A stretch of 64,000 nucleotides of DNA from Acidovorax sp. DW039 (GCF_037101375.1 NZ_AP029019.1:2480001-2544000), one strand, 5' to 3'. Shown: positions 1-10,266, counted from the first letter of the stretch. The notes: generated by a model from the sequence alone, not told the origin. Made by a program: numbers and translations.

Positions 1-677
1 CAGTAGGGGGAGCCTCCATCCGTACCCGGGGAGTTGTGGGATCCGAGCAAACGGCAGTCCGGTACGTAGTGAAACCCATTGGGGATCGCAAACTTGGCGT
101 CCAGCGCAAACAGCAGCGGAAGGCGGCTGGGGGCTTTGGGGTCAATCGATTCTTCCTTGCATGCCCAATACCAGGCGCGGCGCAGCCCGTCGTTGTGTCT
201 GCTGCGCGAACCCAGGGCTTCAGCGGGAGTGTGGTGAAGGAAGCAGCCCAGAGCCCGCGCGCACCAGTGTTTGTAGCCTTGCGTGTGGAGGATGAACTCA
301 TGCCAGAGCGCGTCTACGGCCTGGGATGGCATGGCCACAAACTGCTGCCGACTGCGCAGACAGGCCAGAAAGAACTGCCGCAGCCCGCGCTCCACCAGTT
401 CGCAATCTTTCGGGCTCAGGTGGGGGTAGATAGAGACCAGTTTGCGCTGTAGAAACCTTGGCAGCGGTGCCTCGCGGATGTAGCGTTCTCTGGCAGCCAT
501 CACCCATTGCTGTGCAAGGGCAAGGGCAATAACACTGGCCACAAAGTAGAACACCCAGGTCCAGCGAGGTGCCCACCATCCGATCAACATGCCAACGATG
601 GCGATAAGCCATAAGGCGATGGTGGCCTTCAGGGGCAGGTGCCCCCAGCGTAGAAGTGCGTGTTCGGTTTTTGTCAT
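1..677 (-). CDS. Glycine-rich-domain-protein-like membrane protein (partial, C-terminus off window)
   Basis: The frame is open from an ATG at 677 to the window edge, giving 225 visible residues. A strong GGAGGG ribosome site lies just upstream of the ATG. Two hydrophobic segments (about residues 18-35 and 41-57) precede a cytosolic region. The motif WHEFILHTQGY (about 125-135), followed by Cys and FLHHTP (146-151), resembles bacterial proteins annotated as glycine-rich domain-containing. No function is known to me. The missing C-terminus would be expected to carry the glycine-rich stretch; the last visible residues (GTDGGSPY) are already turning Gly-rich. Confidence 0.7.
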   Translation of the reverse strand, partial: MTKTEHALLRWGHLPLKATIALWLIAIVGMLIGWWAPRWTWVFYFVASVIALALAQQWVMAARERYIREAPLPRFLQRKLVSIYPHLSPKDCELVERGLRQFFLACLRSRQQFVAMPSQAVDALWHEFILHTQGYKHWCARALGCFLHHTPAEALGSRSRHNDGLRRAWYWACKEESIDPKAPSRLPLLFALDAKFAIPNGFHYVPDCRLLGSHNSPGTDGGSPY

Positions 678-847
678 AGTCCCTCCTTTTTGTTGTTGTA
701 GTAAGGGCATTGAATGCCATTTTTATGACGGTTTGGTGACTGTCATAAATGTCTTTGGCTTCCGGCAAAACAATGGGTGATGCTCCCCGTCAGAAGAGCA
801 TCTTGCGCCGCCGCCCCTTGCATCGGCGCTTGCACCCTGGCTGGAGT

Positions 848-2374
848 TCAGCGGCGTTTGCCGCTTCCTCCAAAAATACTGCCGAGCACGCCCCGAAGAA
901 TTTCTTTGCCCAGCGTGGTTCCCATCGTGCGCACAGCAGACTTGGCCATCGTTTGGGCCAGCCCATCACGGCGTCCACCTCGTGGGCCTGTGGAGCCAAA
1001 AAGCACGTCGTTCAAGCCGCCAAGCAGCCCGCCGCCACCGCTGGCTGCAGCGGGGCTGCCACCCTTGCCGTTACTGCCAGCGGTGGTGGTGGCCGCAGTG
1101 TCCGTGCGACCTTTGAGGATTTCATAAGCAGACTCGCGGTCTACCGCTTTCTCATACACACCAGCCACCAGTGACTGCGCCATCAGCGCCTGGCGTTGCT
1201 GCGGAGTGATGGGGCCCAGCTGGCTGGCAGGAGGCAGCACAAAAACGCGCTCAGTCTCGCAGGGGCGGCCCTTGGCGTCCAGAAAGCTGACGAGTGCTTC
1301 ACCCACCGCCAACTCGGTAATGGCAGTTTCAATGTCCAGACCCGGCTTTTGCCGCATAGTGGTGGCCGTGGCCTTCACGGCCTTTTGGTCGCGCGGGGTG
1401 AAGGCGCGCAGCGCATGTTGCACACGGTTGCCCAGCTGGGCCAGCACGCTGTCGGGGATGTCGAGCGGGTTCTGCGTAACGAAATACACGCCCACGCCCT
1501 TGGAGCGCACCAGGCGCACTACCAGCTCAATCCGCTCGATCAGCACCTTGGGTGCCTCGTTGAACAGCAGATGGGCCTCATCAAAGAAAAAGACGAGCTT
1601 GGGCTGCTCTGGGTCACCAATTTCAGGCAGCTGCTCGAAAAGCTCGGACAGCATCCACAGCAAAAAGGTGGCGTACAGCCGTGGCGAGTTCATGAGCTTG
1701 TCTGCTGCCAGGATGTTGATGACGCCATGGCCATCTACGGTCTGCATGAAGTCCTGGATGTTGAGCATGGGCTCGCCGAAGAACTTGTCGCCACCTTGCT
1801 GCTCAATTTGCAGCAGCCCGCGCTGAATGGCACCTACGCTGGCCGAGCTGATGTTGCCGTATTCGGTAGTGAACTCCTTGGCGTTGTCGCCCACGTACTG
1901 CAGCATGGCCCGCAGGTCTTTGAGATCCAGCAACAGCAGGCCGTTGTCGTCGGCAATCTTGAACACCAGGTTGAGCACGCCCAGTTGGGTTTCGTTCAGG
2001 TTGAGCATGCGCCCCAGCAGCAGTGGGCCCATGTCGGAGATGGTCGCCCGCACAGGATGGCCTTGCTCGCCAAACACGTCCCACAGGGTGGTCGGGCAGG
2101 CCTGCGGTGTTGGCAGATCGAGCCCTCGCTCCTTGAGCACGGCAGCGAGTTTGTCGCCCACTTTGCCGGGCTGGCTTGCGCCGGTGAGGTCGCCCTTCAC
2201 ATCGGCCATGAACACAGGCACACCGATGCGCGAGAAGTTTTCTGCCAGTGTTTGCAGCGTCACTGTCTTGCCGGTGCCCGTAGCTCCGGTGATGAGCCCG
2301 TGTCGGTTGGCCAGGCTCGGCAGCAGGTGGCATTCGGTCTTGGCGTGCTTGGCAATCAGCATGGGGTCGGCCAT
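848..2374 (-). CDS. yjgR: HerA/FtsK-superfamily ATPase, DUF853 (YjgR-like)
   Basis: This 508-residue protein matches the length and architecture of the YjgR/DUF853 family of HerA-like P-loop ATPases, whose cellular role is poorly defined. The Walker A motif GATGTGKT lies at residues 30-37, and a Walker B-like segment ending in FFFDEAH lies in the middle. A Gly/Ala-rich low-complexity stretch precedes the conserved C-terminal region ending in IFGGSGKRR. It is divergent from yebC across a 147-bp intergenic region. The family assignment is firm and the function is not. Confidence 0.9.
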   Translation of the reverse strand: MADPMLIAKHAKTECHLLPSLANRHGLITGATGTGKTVTLQTLAENFSRIGVPVFMADVKGDLTGASQPGKVGDKLAAVLKERGLDLPTPQACPTTLWDVFGEQGHPVRATISDMGPLLLGRMLNLNETQLGVLNLVFKIADDNGLLLLDLKDLRAMLQYVGDNAKEFTTEYGNISSASVGAIQRGLLQIEQQGGDKFFGEPMLNIQDFMQTVDGHGVINILAADKLMNSPRLYATFLLWMLSELFEQLPEIGDPEQPKLVFFFDEAHLLFNEAPKVLIERIELVVRLVRSKGVGVYFVTQNPLDIPDSVLAQLGNRVQHALRAFTPRDQKAVKATATTMRQKPGLDIETAITELAVGEALVSFLDAKGRPCETERVFVLPPASQLGPITPQQRQALMAQSLVAGVYEKAVDRESAYEILKGRTDTAATTTAGSNGKGGSPAAASGGGGLLGGLNDVLFGSTGPRGGRRDGLAQTMAKSAVRTMGTTLGKEILRGVLGSIFGGSGKRR

Positions 2375-2521
2375 TTCGGTTTTCCTTGGGTACGAGTCAA
2401 GAAGGCATGCCGGATGGGGAAGTCGCTCGCCGTGAGTCGCTTGCGATGTCGCATGTCCGACAGGTTCTGTGCAAAAAGTAAAATCAGCGGGCTAGATTAA
2501 ATCAATACAAAAGGACTTCTC

Positions 2522-3241
2522 GTGGCAGGACACAGTAAATGGGCGAATATCCAGCACCGCAAGGGGCGTCAGGATGAAAAACGCGGCAAGATCTGGACCC
2601 GCATCATTCGTGAAATCACTGTGGCAGCCCGCGCCGGTGGCGGCGACCTGTCTGCCAACCCCCGCCTGCGGCTGGCCGTGGAAAAGGCCAAGGCAGCCAA
2701 CATGCCTGCCGACCGCATCAAGTACAACATCGACAAGGCCACAGGCAACGCGGAGGGGCTGACCTACGAGGAAATCCGCTACGAGGGGTATGGCATCGGC
2801 GGGGCGGCGATCATCATCGACACCATGACCGATAACCGCGTGCGCACGGTTGCCGAGGTACGCCATGCTTTCAGCAAGCATGGTGGCAGCATGGGCACCG
2901 AGGGGTCCGTGGTGTTTCAGTTCAAGCACTGCGGCCAGCTGATTTTTGCCCCTGGCACCAGCGAAGACAAGGTGATGGAAGTGGCCCTGGAGGCTGGTGC
3001 AGACGACGTGATCACCGACGACGATGGCGCGGTGGAAGTGCTGACAAGCCCGGCTGATTTTGAAGCGGTGAAGAATGCGCTGGACGCTGCAGGCCTGACG
3101 CCGGAGGTAGCCGGTGTCACGATGCGTGCCGAAAACACCATCGAGCTGACGGGTGAAGATGCAGCGCGCATGCAAAAGCTGCTGGATGTGCTGGAAGACC
3201 TGGATGACGCGCAAGAGGTCTATCACAACGCTGCCCTGTAA
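2522..3241 (+). CDS. yebC: YebC/PmpR-family regulatory protein
   Basis: The 239-residue product begins [18 protein letters not shown], the signature N-terminus of YebC. Family members bind DNA as regulators or, for some paralogues, help ribosomes through proline stretches. The start is a GTG at 2522 with AAAAGGA about 8 bases upstream. The length is normal for the family. It is the first gene of a rightward run that continues into purD, separated by a structured 86-base leader. Which of the two proposed functions applies cannot be read from the sequence. Confidence 0.95.
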   Translation: MAGHSKWANIQHRKGRQDEKRGKIWTRIIREITVAARAGGGDLSANPRLRLAVEKAKAANMPADRIKYNIDKATGNAEGLTYEEIRYEGYGIGGAAIIIDTMTDNRVRTVAEVRHAFSKHGGSMGTEGSVVFQFKHCGQLIFAPGTSEDKVMEVALEAGADDVITDDDGAVEVLTSPADFEAVKNALDAAGLTPEVAGVTMRAENTIELTGEDAARMQKLLDVLEDLDDAQEVYHNAAL

Positions 3242-3276
3242 GCGACTCCGCTCCAAAGCACCCGAAGATTTTTTAA

Positions 3277-3330
3277 GAACCTCTGCATTGCGGTGCCGTG
3301 CCCGGCAGAGGTTCACTAGAGGTTCCTATG
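3277..3330 (+). promoter_or_regulatory. Structured leader of purD with two competing pairing partners
   Basis: GAACCTCTGC at 3277-3286 is perfectly complementary to GCAGAGGTTC at 3305-3314 (10 bp, 18-nt loop). The last eight bases of that right arm, AGAGGTTC, recur at 3318-3325, where AGAGG is the likely ribosome-binding site of the purD ATG at 3328. The left arm can therefore pair either with the decoy copy, leaving the ribosome site free, or with the ribosome-site copy. The pairing is directly visible; regulatory use is inference. Confidence 0.45.
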
Positions 3331-4626
3331 AAAGTACTTGTGATTGGTGGCGGCGGCCGTGAACACGCAATGGCCTGGAAGCTGAGCCAGTCGCCCAAGG
3401 TGACCAAGGTGTATGTGGCACCCGGTAACGGTGGCACAGCCTTGAACCCCAAGCTCGAAAACGTCGCCATCACTGATGTGCGTGAGCTGCGCCTGTGGGC
3501 TCAGAACGAGAAGATTAGCCTGACCGTGGTCGGGCCTGAGGCCCCCCTGGCAGCCGGTGTGGTGGACGAGTTCCGCGCCAACGGTCTGCGCATTTTTGGC
3601 CCGACCAAGGCAGCAGCCCAACTGGAAAGCTCCAAGGCCTTCTCCAAGGCCTTCATGCGCCGCCATGGCATTCCCACGGCAGACTACGACACCTTCACTG
3701 ATCCAGCGGCTGCCCATGAGTTTGTGGATCGCCTTGGCGCGCCCATTGTCATCAAGGCAGACGGCTTGGCGGCAGGCAAGGGCGTGGTCGTGGCCATGAC
3801 TTTGCAGGAAGCGCACGACGCCGTGGACTTCATGCTGGTGGACAACAAATACGGCGTGCAACACAACGATGGTGGTGCGCGTGTGGTGATTGAAGAGTTC
3901 CTTGAAGGTGAGGAAGCCTCCTTCATCGTCCTGTGCGATGGCAAGAATGTGCTGGCGCTGGCGACGAGCCAGGACCACAAGCGCCTGAAAGACGGTGACC
4001 AAGGCCCCAACACGGGCGGCATGGGGGCGTATTCCCCCGCACCGGTGGTGACGGCCGATGTGCATGCACGGGCCATGCGCGAGATCATCCTGCCCACGGT
4101 GCGTGGCATGGAAAAGGACGGCATCCCTTACACCGGCTTCCTCTACGCAGGCCTGATGATTGACGCCAAGGGGCAGCCCAAGACGCTGGAGTTCAACTGC
4201 CGCATGGGCGACCCAGAAACCCAGCCCATCATGATGCGCCTCAAGAGCGATCTGGTGGACGTCCTCGGCGCTGCTGTGGATGGCAAGCTGGACCAGATTG
4301 AGCTGCAGTGGGACCGCCGCACTGCGCTGGGTGTGGTGATGGCTGCGCACGGCTACCCTGAAAATCCCCGCAAGGGCGACGTCATCACCGGTGTGCCGTT
4401 GTTCAACGAAGCGGATACCGCGCTGGACCATGCCGTGGTGTTCCACGCAGGCACCACCCTCCAAGGGGATGAGCTGCAGGTATCGGGCGGCCGGGTGCTG
4501 TGCGTGACAGCCTTGGCAGACAGCGTGAAGCAGGCTCAGCAGAAAGTGTACGAGGTGGCGCGCAACATTCAGTTTGACGGCGCGCAGTACCGTACAGACA
4601 TTGGCTACCGCGCCATCAAGAGCTGA
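3328..4626 (+). CDS. purD: Phosphoribosylamine-glycine ligase (GAR synthetase)
   Basis: This 432-residue ATP-grasp enzyme performs the second step of de novo purine synthesis, joining glycine to phosphoribosylamine. The N-terminus [14 protein letters not shown] is the family signature. The ATP-grasp core is visible in [12 protein letters not shown] and in the metal-site segment [10 protein letters not shown]. The ATG at 3328 is chosen over an upstream in-frame ATG at 3298 because it starts exactly at the family N-terminus and has AGAGG five bases ahead. The gene is followed 10 bp later by hemF. Confidence 0.97.
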   Translation: MKVLVIGGGGREHAMAWKLSQSPKVTKVYVAPGNGGTALNPKLENVAITDVRELRLWAQNEKISLTVVGPEAPLAAGVVDEFRANGLRIFGPTKAAAQLESSKAFSKAFMRRHGIPTADYDTFTDPAAAHEFVDRLGAPIVIKADGLAAGKGVVVAMTLQEAHDAVDFMLVDNKYGVQHNDGGARVVIEEFLEGEEASFIVLCDGKNVLALATSQDHKRLKDGDQGPNTGGMGAYSPAPVVTADVHARAMREIILPTVRGMEKDGIPYTGFLYAGLMIDAKGQPKTLEFNCRMGDPETQPIMMRLKSDLVDVLGAAVDGKLDQIELQWDRRTALGVVMAAHGYPENPRKGDVITGVPLFNEADTALDHAVVFHAGTTLQGDELQVSGGRVLCVTALADSVKQAQQKVYEVARNIQFDGAQYRTDIGYRAIKS

Positions 4627-4636
4627 TGGTGGCTTG

Positions 4637-5578
4637 ATGCAGGACTTTCACCCCACTCATGAAGTGACGACCCGTGTGCGCGGCTACCTGCTGGATTTGC
4701 AGGCACGCATCACCTCCGCCCTGGAGGGGGTGGAAGGCGAGGGCGGTGCCCGCTTTCTGGCCGATGCCTGGTCCAAGCCTGCGGGCGAGCCGCTGCAGGG
4801 CGATGGCATCACCAAGATTCTGGAAGGTGGCCGCGTGTTCGAGCGGGCAGGGTGTGGGTTCAGCCATGTGCGCGGCCCTCAGCTACCCCCTTCGGCCACG
4901 CAGCACCGGCCTGAGCTGGCGGGAGCGCCGTTTGAGGCCATGGGCGTGTCGCTGGTGTTCCACCCGCGCAACCCCTATGTGCCCACGGTGCACATGAACG
5001 TGCGCATGATCGCGGCCGGGCATCCGGGGCAGGTGCCGACCTGCTGGTTTGGCGGCGGTATGGACCTTACGCCTTACTATGGCTTTGAAGAAGACGCGGT
5101 GCATTTCCACCGCACCTGCAGCAATGCCCTGGCGCCCTTTGGCGAGGACAAGTACCCGCGCTTCAAGCAGTGGTGTGACGAGTACTTCTACCTCAAGCAC
5201 CGCAACGAGCAGCGTGGCGTGGGGGGCGTGTTCTTTGATGATTTCTCCGAACTCGGCTTTGAACAAAGCCTGGCGATGACGCAGTCGTTAGGAGACGCCT
5301 TCCTGACGGCCTATCTGCCCATAGTCCAGCGGCGCGTGGATACGCCTTTTGGCGAGCGTGAACGGGAGTTCCAGCTGTATCGGCGGGGACGCTATGTGGA
5401 GTTCAACCTGGTGTGGGACCGGGGAACACACTTCGGTCTTCAGTCGGGTGGTCGCACCGAATCCATCTTGCTGTCCATGCCGCCCCTGGTGGCCTGGTCG
5501 TACCAGCGTGGTGCCGAGGCCGGGTCTCCAGAGGCCCGTTTGATGCAGGACTTCCTGGTCCGCCGCGACTGGCTTTGA
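4637..5578 (+). CDS. hemF: Oxygen-dependent coproporphyrinogen III oxidase
   Basis: The 313-residue product oxidatively decarboxylates coproporphyrinogen III to protoporphyrinogen IX in heme synthesis. Family blocks are clear: [14 protein letters not shown], the [12 protein letters not shown] segment, [15 protein letters not shown] and the C-terminal [13 protein letters not shown]. The ATG at 4637 lies 10 bp after the purD stop, so the two are probably cotranscribed. In related bacteria I expect nadD to follow, but here a 271-bp gap containing a diverged dispersed repeat comes next. Confidence 0.97.
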   Translation: MQDFHPTHEVTTRVRGYLLDLQARITSALEGVEGEGGARFLADAWSKPAGEPLQGDGITKILEGGRVFERAGCGFSHVRGPQLPPSATQHRPELAGAPFEAMGVSLVFHPRNPYVPTVHMNVRMIAAGHPGQVPTCWFGGGMDLTPYYGFEEDAVHFHRTCSNALAPFGEDKYPRFKQWCDEYFYLKHRNEQRGVGGVFFDDFSELGFEQSLAMTQSLGDAFLTAYLPIVQRRVDTPFGEREREFQLYRRGRYVEFNLVWDRGTHFGLQSGGRTESILLSMPPLVAWSYQRGAEAGSPEARLMQDFLVRRDWL

Positions 5579-5672
5579 GCCCATCGAACCAGCCTGCAGC
5601 AATGGACCAGCAGGCTGTTGCCACATGTGAAAACCGTTCCAAGAAGCGCTGCGCAAGGGCATTCTCAGCCCC

Positions 5673-5735
5673 AAAGCTATAATTTCAGTAGCTGGCAGCG
5701 CTTCATTCAAGGGCGCAGGGGCCTTTTTGAACAGG
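5673..5735. repeat. Diverged copy of dispersed TAGCTGC-type repeat
   Basis: The segment AGCTATAATTTCAGTAGCTG followed by GCGCTTCATTCAAGGGCGC aligns with the copies at 7301, 13031, 17936, 39312 and 52514 described below, with several substitutions. It lies in the hemF-rsfS gap, which holds no gene I can recognise. Confidence 0.5.
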
Positions 5736-5849
5736 TTCGTCAAGCCATCCCGCCTTTGCGCCAATGCGCAACATCCACGGCGTAGCCCCTCTGGCTGTGC
5801 GCTGCGTTGCGCGTTATATTGATTCCATTCCTTTCTACTTCACTGCCTG

Positions 5850-6665
5850 ATGACCACCTCCACCAAATCGGAAACCGCTGCAAAAAAAGACGTGACCAAG
5901 CTCCAGCGAGCCATCGTTGACGGCCTGGAGGATGTGAAGGCGCAAGACATTCAGGTGTTCAACACCGAGCATCTGTCGCCCTTGTTTGAGCGCGTGATCG
6001 TGGCCACAGGCACTTCCAACCGTCAGACCAAGGCGATTGCGGCCAGCGTGCGTGATTCCGTGCGTGAAGCCGGTTTTGCCAAGCCACGGATTGAAGGCGA
6101 AGACAACGGCGAGTGGATCATCGTGGACTGCGGCGCTGCCGTTGCGCACATCATGCAACCCGCCATCCGCCAGTACTACCGCCTGGAAGAGCTGTGGGGT
6201 GAAGTGCCAGTGCGTCTCAAGCTCGGTGCCGCCAAGCCTGTCAAAGCTGCAGGTGATGCCGCAGAAAAGAAGACCAAGCCAGCAGCCAAGAAGTCTGCAG
6301 AGACAGCAGCACCCGCCAAGTCGGGCAAGGCCACTGCCAAGGCTGTAGCAAAGACGGCGGCCAAGACTGCCGAGAAATCTGCAGCCAAGCCCGCGGCCGC
6401 GAAGAAGGCTGCTGCCAAGACACCAGCAAAAACCGCCGTCAAAGCGGCAGGCACCTCGGCAACAACCGCTGCCAAGAAACCTGCCGCCAAAAAGGCTCCT
6501 GTAAAGACCGTTGTCGTGAAGCCTTCTGCCGCCAAGAAGCCCGCAGCCAAAAAGGCTGCAGCCCCCAAGGCTCCTGCCAAGGCGGTATCCAAAGCGCCTG
6601 CAAAGGCACCCGCCAAAACGGCATCCAAGCCTGCGGTGAAAAAGGCTCCTGCCCGCAAGGGTTGA
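5850..6665 (+). CDS. rsfS: Ribosomal silencing factor RsfS with long Lys/Ala/Pro tail
   Basis: Residues 14 to about 127 form the RsfS/Iojap domain, which binds ribosomal protein uL14 and blocks subunit joining in poor conditions. Recognisable blocks are VEDVKAQDI-like DVKAQDIQV and EGEDNGEWIIVDCG. The remaining ~144 residues are an unusual tail built of AAKK, PAKT and similar units, resembling histone-H1-like bacterial tails. RsfS is usually about 110-130 residues, so this doubles its size. rlmH follows after 66 bp, the usual order. Confidence 0.95.
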   Translation: MTTSTKSETAAKKDVTKLQRAIVDGLEDVKAQDIQVFNTEHLSPLFERVIVATGTSNRQTKAIAASVRDSVREAGFAKPRIEGEDNGEWIIVDCGAAVAHIMQPAIRQYYRLEELWGEVPVRLKLGAAKPVKAAGDAAEKKTKPAAKKSAETAAPAKSGKATAKAVAKTAAKTAEKSAAKPAAAKKAAAKTPAKTAVKAAGTSATTAAKKPAAKKAPVKTVVVKPSAAKKPAAKKAAAPKAPAKAVSKAPAKAPAKTASKPAVKKAPARKG

Positions 6666-6731
6666 TTTCTGCCGCAGTGGCGGCCTGCCGTGCGGGCGGG
6701 CTGCACGGCGGCTTTCATTCCAGGTTGAAGC

Positions 6732-7199
6732 ATGAAGCTGCTTATCGTGGCGGTGGGCCAGCGGGTGCCCGACTGGGCACAAACAGCGTACGACGATTAC
6801 GCCAAGCGCTTTCCACCAGAACTCAAGGTGGAGTTGAAGGCCGTCAAAACCGAACCCCGTGGCTCCAAGACGCTGGAGACTTTGTACGCCGCTGAACGCG
6901 AGCGCATTGAGGCCGCGATTCCGCGCGGAACCCGCGTGGTGGCGCTGGACGAGCGGGGCACCAACCTCACCACCAAAGCGCTGGCAGACAGGCTCAAGGG
7001 CTGGCAGTTGGGGGGCGATGATGTGGCGCTGGTCATTGGTGGCCCGGATGGGCTGGACCCCGCTTTTCGCCAGGCAGCGCATGAACGCATTCGCCTGTCT
7101 GATCTGACCTTGCCGCATGCGATGGTGCGGGTGCTGCTGATTGAGCAGCTGTACCGGGCCTGGTCGGTCAACGCAGGCCATCCTTACCACCGCGAGTAA
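6732..7199 (+). CDS. rlmH: 23S rRNA pseudouridine(1915) N3-methyltransferase
   Basis: This 155-residue SPOUT methyltransferase modifies pseudouridine 1915 of 23S rRNA on 70S ribosomes. It starts [15 protein letters not shown] and ends HPYHRE, both typical. The knot region is visible in [10 protein letters not shown] and in the [16 protein letters not shown] segment. Length is exactly the family norm. It sits directly downstream of rsfS, as in many beta- and gamma-proteobacteria. Confidence 0.97.
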   Translation: MKLLIVAVGQRVPDWAQTAYDDYAKRFPPELKVELKAVKTEPRGSKTLETLYAAERERIEAAIPRGTRVVALDERGTNLTTKALADRLKGWQLGGDDVALVIGGPDGLDPAFRQAAHERIRLSDLTLPHAMVRVLLIEQLYRAWSVNAGHPYHRE

Positions 7200-7300
7200 A
7201 CCCGTCAGCGACTTCGCCAGCCTTGCTTGCTTCAACCCCGGCACTGGGTTTGACGGCCTGCACTTGCGGCAGTGGTCTTCTGTGTGAATATGCTTCTCTT

Positions 7301-7345
7301 TTTGTAGCTGCCTGCGCTTATTCCTCAGGCGCTAGCGGCTGTTTT
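7301..7345. repeat. Dispersed TAGCTGC-type repeat, intergenic copy
   Basis: TAGCTGCCTGCGCTTATTCC followed by CAGGCGCTAGCGGCT lies between rlmH and maf. It matches the other copies of this element listed in this window and is partly palindromic (GCGCT and AGCGC elements). Confidence 0.6.
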
Positions 7346-7361
7346 CGTTCAGAATCTGCCC

Positions 7362-7988
7362 ATGCCTGATTTTCTCTACCTTGCTTCCCAAAGCCCGCGC
7401 CGCCGCCAACTGCTGGAGCAACTGGGTGTGCGACACGAACTGCTGCTGCCCAACGTGCCCGGTGACATTGAAGAGGACGCCGAAGGCATTGAAGCCGTGT
7501 TGCCGGGCGAGAGCGCCGATGACTATGTGACGCGCGTCACGGGCCTCAAGCTGGATGCTGCTGTGGCGCGCTGTGCCCGGCGCGGTCTGCCTGCAGCGCC
7601 CATTCTGTGTTCTGACACCACCGTGGCATTAGGCTCCATCATCTACGGCAAGCCCGAGAGTGCGGATCACGCCCGGCAGATGCTGGCTGAGCTTTCGGGG
7701 CAGACGCACCGCGTGCTCACGGCCGTGGCGGTGCAGGCAGGCCCGCAGCAAGGCGCACAGCGTTTGCAGGCGCTCTCTGTCTCTGAAGTGAGCTTTGCCG
7801 TGCTGACTTCCGCTCAGATTGAGGCCTACGTCGCGACCGGAGAGCCCATGGGCAAGGCGGGCGCCTATGGCGTGCAAGGGCGGGCGGCAGCGTTCATCCC
7901 TATGCTGCGCGGCAGTTATTCGGGCATCATGGGGTTGCCCATGTTCGAGACCGCGCAGCTGCTGCGTGGCCTGGGTTTTGCTGTCTAA
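7362..7988 (+). CDS. maf: Maf-family nucleotide pyrophosphatase
   Basis: The 208-residue protein belongs to the Maf family, which hydrolyses non-canonical or regular nucleoside triphosphates to monophosphates (dTTP/UTP or m7GTP, depending on subgroup). The N-terminal [14 protein letters not shown], the catalytic SDTTVALG and the block [13 protein letters not shown] followed by [10 protein letters not shown] are all present. The last is typical of the dTTP/UTP-type (YhdE-like) subgroup, so that specificity is favoured. RNase G follows 34 bp later. Confidence 0.93.
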   Translation: MPDFLYLASQSPRRRQLLEQLGVRHELLLPNVPGDIEEDAEGIEAVLPGESADDYVTRVTGLKLDAAVARCARRGLPAAPILCSDTTVALGSIIYGKPESADHARQMLAELSGQTHRVLTAVAVQAGPQQGAQRLQALSVSEVSFAVLTSAQIEAYVATGEPMGKAGAYGVQGRAAAFIPMLRGSYSGIMGLPMFETAQLLRGLGFAV

Positions 7989-8022
7989 CTTTCTGCGCTG
8001 ATCCACCTTTCGCCCTGATGCC

Positions 8023-9525
8023 ATGCCAGCTTCCATACAACAAGACATCCTGATCAACTGGTCTCCCCAGGAAACCCGCGTCGCGGTGGTAGAGCATGGC
8101 GCGGTGCAGGAGCTGCACATTGAACGCACGCTCGAGCGGGGGCTGGTGGGCAACGTGTACCTGGGCAAGGTTTCGCGGGTGCTGCCGGGTATGCAATCCG
8201 CGTTCATCGACATTGGCCTAGAGCGTGCCGCCTTTTTGCACGTAGCCGATGTGTGGCATCGCCAGCCTGATGGCGAGCCACCGGCAGTTGCCCGCAAGAC
8301 CGAGCCGCAGGTCCCCATCGAAAAGCAGGTGTTCGAGGGCCAGTCGCTCATGGTGCAGGTCATCAAGGACCCCATTGGCACCAAGGGCGCGCGGCTGTCC
8401 ACGCAGATCAGCATTGCCGGTCGCCTGCTGGTGTTTTTGCCGCAGGACGACCATGTGGGCGTATCGCAAAAGATTCCGGCCGCCGAGCGCGATGCGCTGC
8501 GCGCACGCTTGCAGACGCTGGTGGGAGACAAATCCACCGGCGGTGGCGGCGGCTTCATCCTGCGCACCAATGGAGAGGATGCGACAGACTCCGAGCTGGC
8601 CGAAGACATTGCCTATCTGCGCAAAACCTGGGCGCGCATCAAGGAGGCATCGCTGAAACAACCCGCGGGCTCATTGCTGCACCAGGACCTGGATCTGCTG
8701 CAGCGCGTGCTGCGCGATCTGGTCAGCGACCACACCCAGACCATTCGCCTGGACTCAATGGAGCAGTTCCAGCGTCTGCGCGCCTTCGGGCAGGAGTTCA
8801 TGCCTGCCGCCACTGCCAAGCTGCAGCACTACAAGGGCGAGCGGCCGATTTTTGACCTGTACTCCATCGACGAAGAGGTGGCCAAGGCCTTGGGCCGCCG
8901 GGTCGATCTGAAATCGGGCGGCTACCTCATCGTGGACCAGACTGAGGCCCTCACGACCATCGACGTAAACACCGGTGGCTACGTGGGTGCGCGCAATTTT
9001 GACGACACCATTTTCAAGACCAATCTGGAGGCCGCGCAGGCCATTGCGCGCCAGCTGCGCCTGCGCAACCTGGGCGGCATCATCATCGTGGACTTTATCG
9101 ACATGGCCCGCGAAGACCACCAGCAGGCCGTGTTGTCGGAGTTCAAGAAGCAGCTTGCGCGTGATCGGGTCAAGACCATGTCGTCTGGCACGTTCTCGCA
9201 ACTGGGCCTGGTGGAGATGACGCGCAAGCGCACCCGCGAATCACTGGCCCACATGCTGTGTGAGCCCTGCGAGGTGTGCCAGGGCAAGGGCAGTGTGAAG
9301 ACTGCGCGTAGCGTCTGCTACGACATCCTGCGTGAAATTTTGCGCGAAGCACGGCAGTTCAACCCGCGCGAGTTCCGCGTGGTGGCGTCGCCACGGGTGG
9401 TGGAGCTGTTTCTGGACGAAGAAAGCCAGCATTTGGCGGGTCTATCGGATTTCATCAAGAAGCCCATCTCCTTGCAGGCCGAAACCTCCATGGGGCAGGA
9501 GCAGTACGACATCGTGCTGCTGTAG
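8023..9525 (+). CDS. rng: Ribonuclease G
   Basis: This 500-residue endoribonuclease matures 16S rRNA 5' ends and degrades some mRNAs. The S1-like RNA-binding domain occupies the N-terminus (GNVYLGKVSRVLPGMQSAFI). The DNase I-like catalytic region includes TIDVNTGGYVG and the metal-site segment IIIVDFIDM. The zinc-link motif CEPCEVCQGKG is present. The length and absence of a long C-terminal scaffold indicate RNase G rather than RNase E. It ends 12 bp from the convergent kdpE stop. Confidence 0.95.
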   Translation: MPASIQQDILINWSPQETRVAVVEHGAVQELHIERTLERGLVGNVYLGKVSRVLPGMQSAFIDIGLERAAFLHVADVWHRQPDGEPPAVARKTEPQVPIEKQVFEGQSLMVQVIKDPIGTKGARLSTQISIAGRLLVFLPQDDHVGVSQKIPAAERDALRARLQTLVGDKSTGGGGGFILRTNGEDATDSELAEDIAYLRKTWARIKEASLKQPAGSLLHQDLDLLQRVLRDLVSDHTQTIRLDSMEQFQRLRAFGQEFMPAATAKLQHYKGERPIFDLYSIDEEVAKALGRRVDLKSGGYLIVDQTEALTTIDVNTGGYVGARNFDDTIFKTNLEAAQAIARQLRLRNLGGIIIVDFIDMAREDHQQAVLSEFKKQLARDRVKTMSSGTFSQLGLVEMTRKRTRESLAHMLCEPCEVCQGKGSVKTARSVCYDILREILREARQFNPREFRVVASPRVVELFLDEESQHLAGLSDFIKKPISLQAETSMGQEQYDIVLL

Positions 9526-9537
9526 AAACCGCCCATT

Positions 9538-10245
9538 TCACGGCACAAACCGGTACCCGATACCCGCCTCGGTTCGCAAATGCCGGGGCATGGAGGCGTT
9601 GTCTTCCACCTTCTTGCGCAGGTTGGCCATGTGCACGCGCACATAGTGCGTGTCTTCTGCATGGCCGGGGCCCCACACGGCCTTGAGGAGCTGGGCGTGG
9701 GTGATGACCCGGTCGGGCTGGGAGGCCAGGTGGGTGAGCAGCTTGTATTCGATGGGGGTGAGGTGCAGGATCTCGCTGCCTTGCCCGCTGCGCCGCTCCA
9801 CCGTGCGGCGTGACAAATCCACCGTGATGTTCCCGAACTCAATGACGGGCTGAGCGCTGGCCACGCCAGCACGCTGGCTGCGGCGCAGCTGAGCACGCAC
9901 GCGTGCCATCAGTTCGCCCGAGCCAAAGGGCTTGACCAGGTAGTCATCGGCCCCAGCGTCCAGCGCCGCGATCTTGCTGGCCTCTGCGCTGCGGGCCGAG
10001 AGCACGATGATGGGCATGGCCGACCAGGTGCGCAGGTCGTGGATCAAATCGACGCCGTCGCCATCAGGCAGGCCCAGGTCCAGCACCACCAGATCAGGGC
10101 GGCGGGTGCCGGCCTCGATCAGGCCGCGCTGCAGGGTGGCGGCCTCGTGCACGGTGTGGCCTTCGCTCTCCAGCGTCAGGCGTACAAAGCGGCGGATGTC
10201 GGCTTCATCTTCAACGATGAGGATGTGGGTGGGCAGGTCTGTCAT
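9538..10245 (-). CDS. kdpE: KdpE response regulator (OmpR family)
   Basis: The 235-residue protein has an N-terminal receiver with acidic pocket residues near 12-14, phospho-acceptor Asp56 in VVLDLGLPDG, and the conserved Lys in LVKPF. The C-terminal winged helix is of OmpR/PhoB type and ends in GIGYRFVP. It is the last gene of the kdp operon, 21 bp after kdpD, and should activate kdp transcription at low K+ or turgor. Candidate target repeats lie at 17848-17898. Confidence 0.96.
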   Translation of the reverse strand: MTDLPTHILIVEDEADIRRFVRLTLESEGHTVHEAATLQRGLIEAGTRRPDLVVLDLGLPDGDGVDLIHDLRTWSAMPIIVLSARSAEASKIAALDAGADDYLVKPFGSGELMARVRAQLRRSQRAGVASAQPVIEFGNITVDLSRRTVERRSGQGSEILHLTPIEYKLLTHLASQPDRVITHAQLLKAVWGPGHAEDTHYVRVHMANLRKKVEDNASMPRHLRTEAGIGYRFVP

Positions 10246-10266
10246 GGGGATTGCGGGGCCGCGCGG

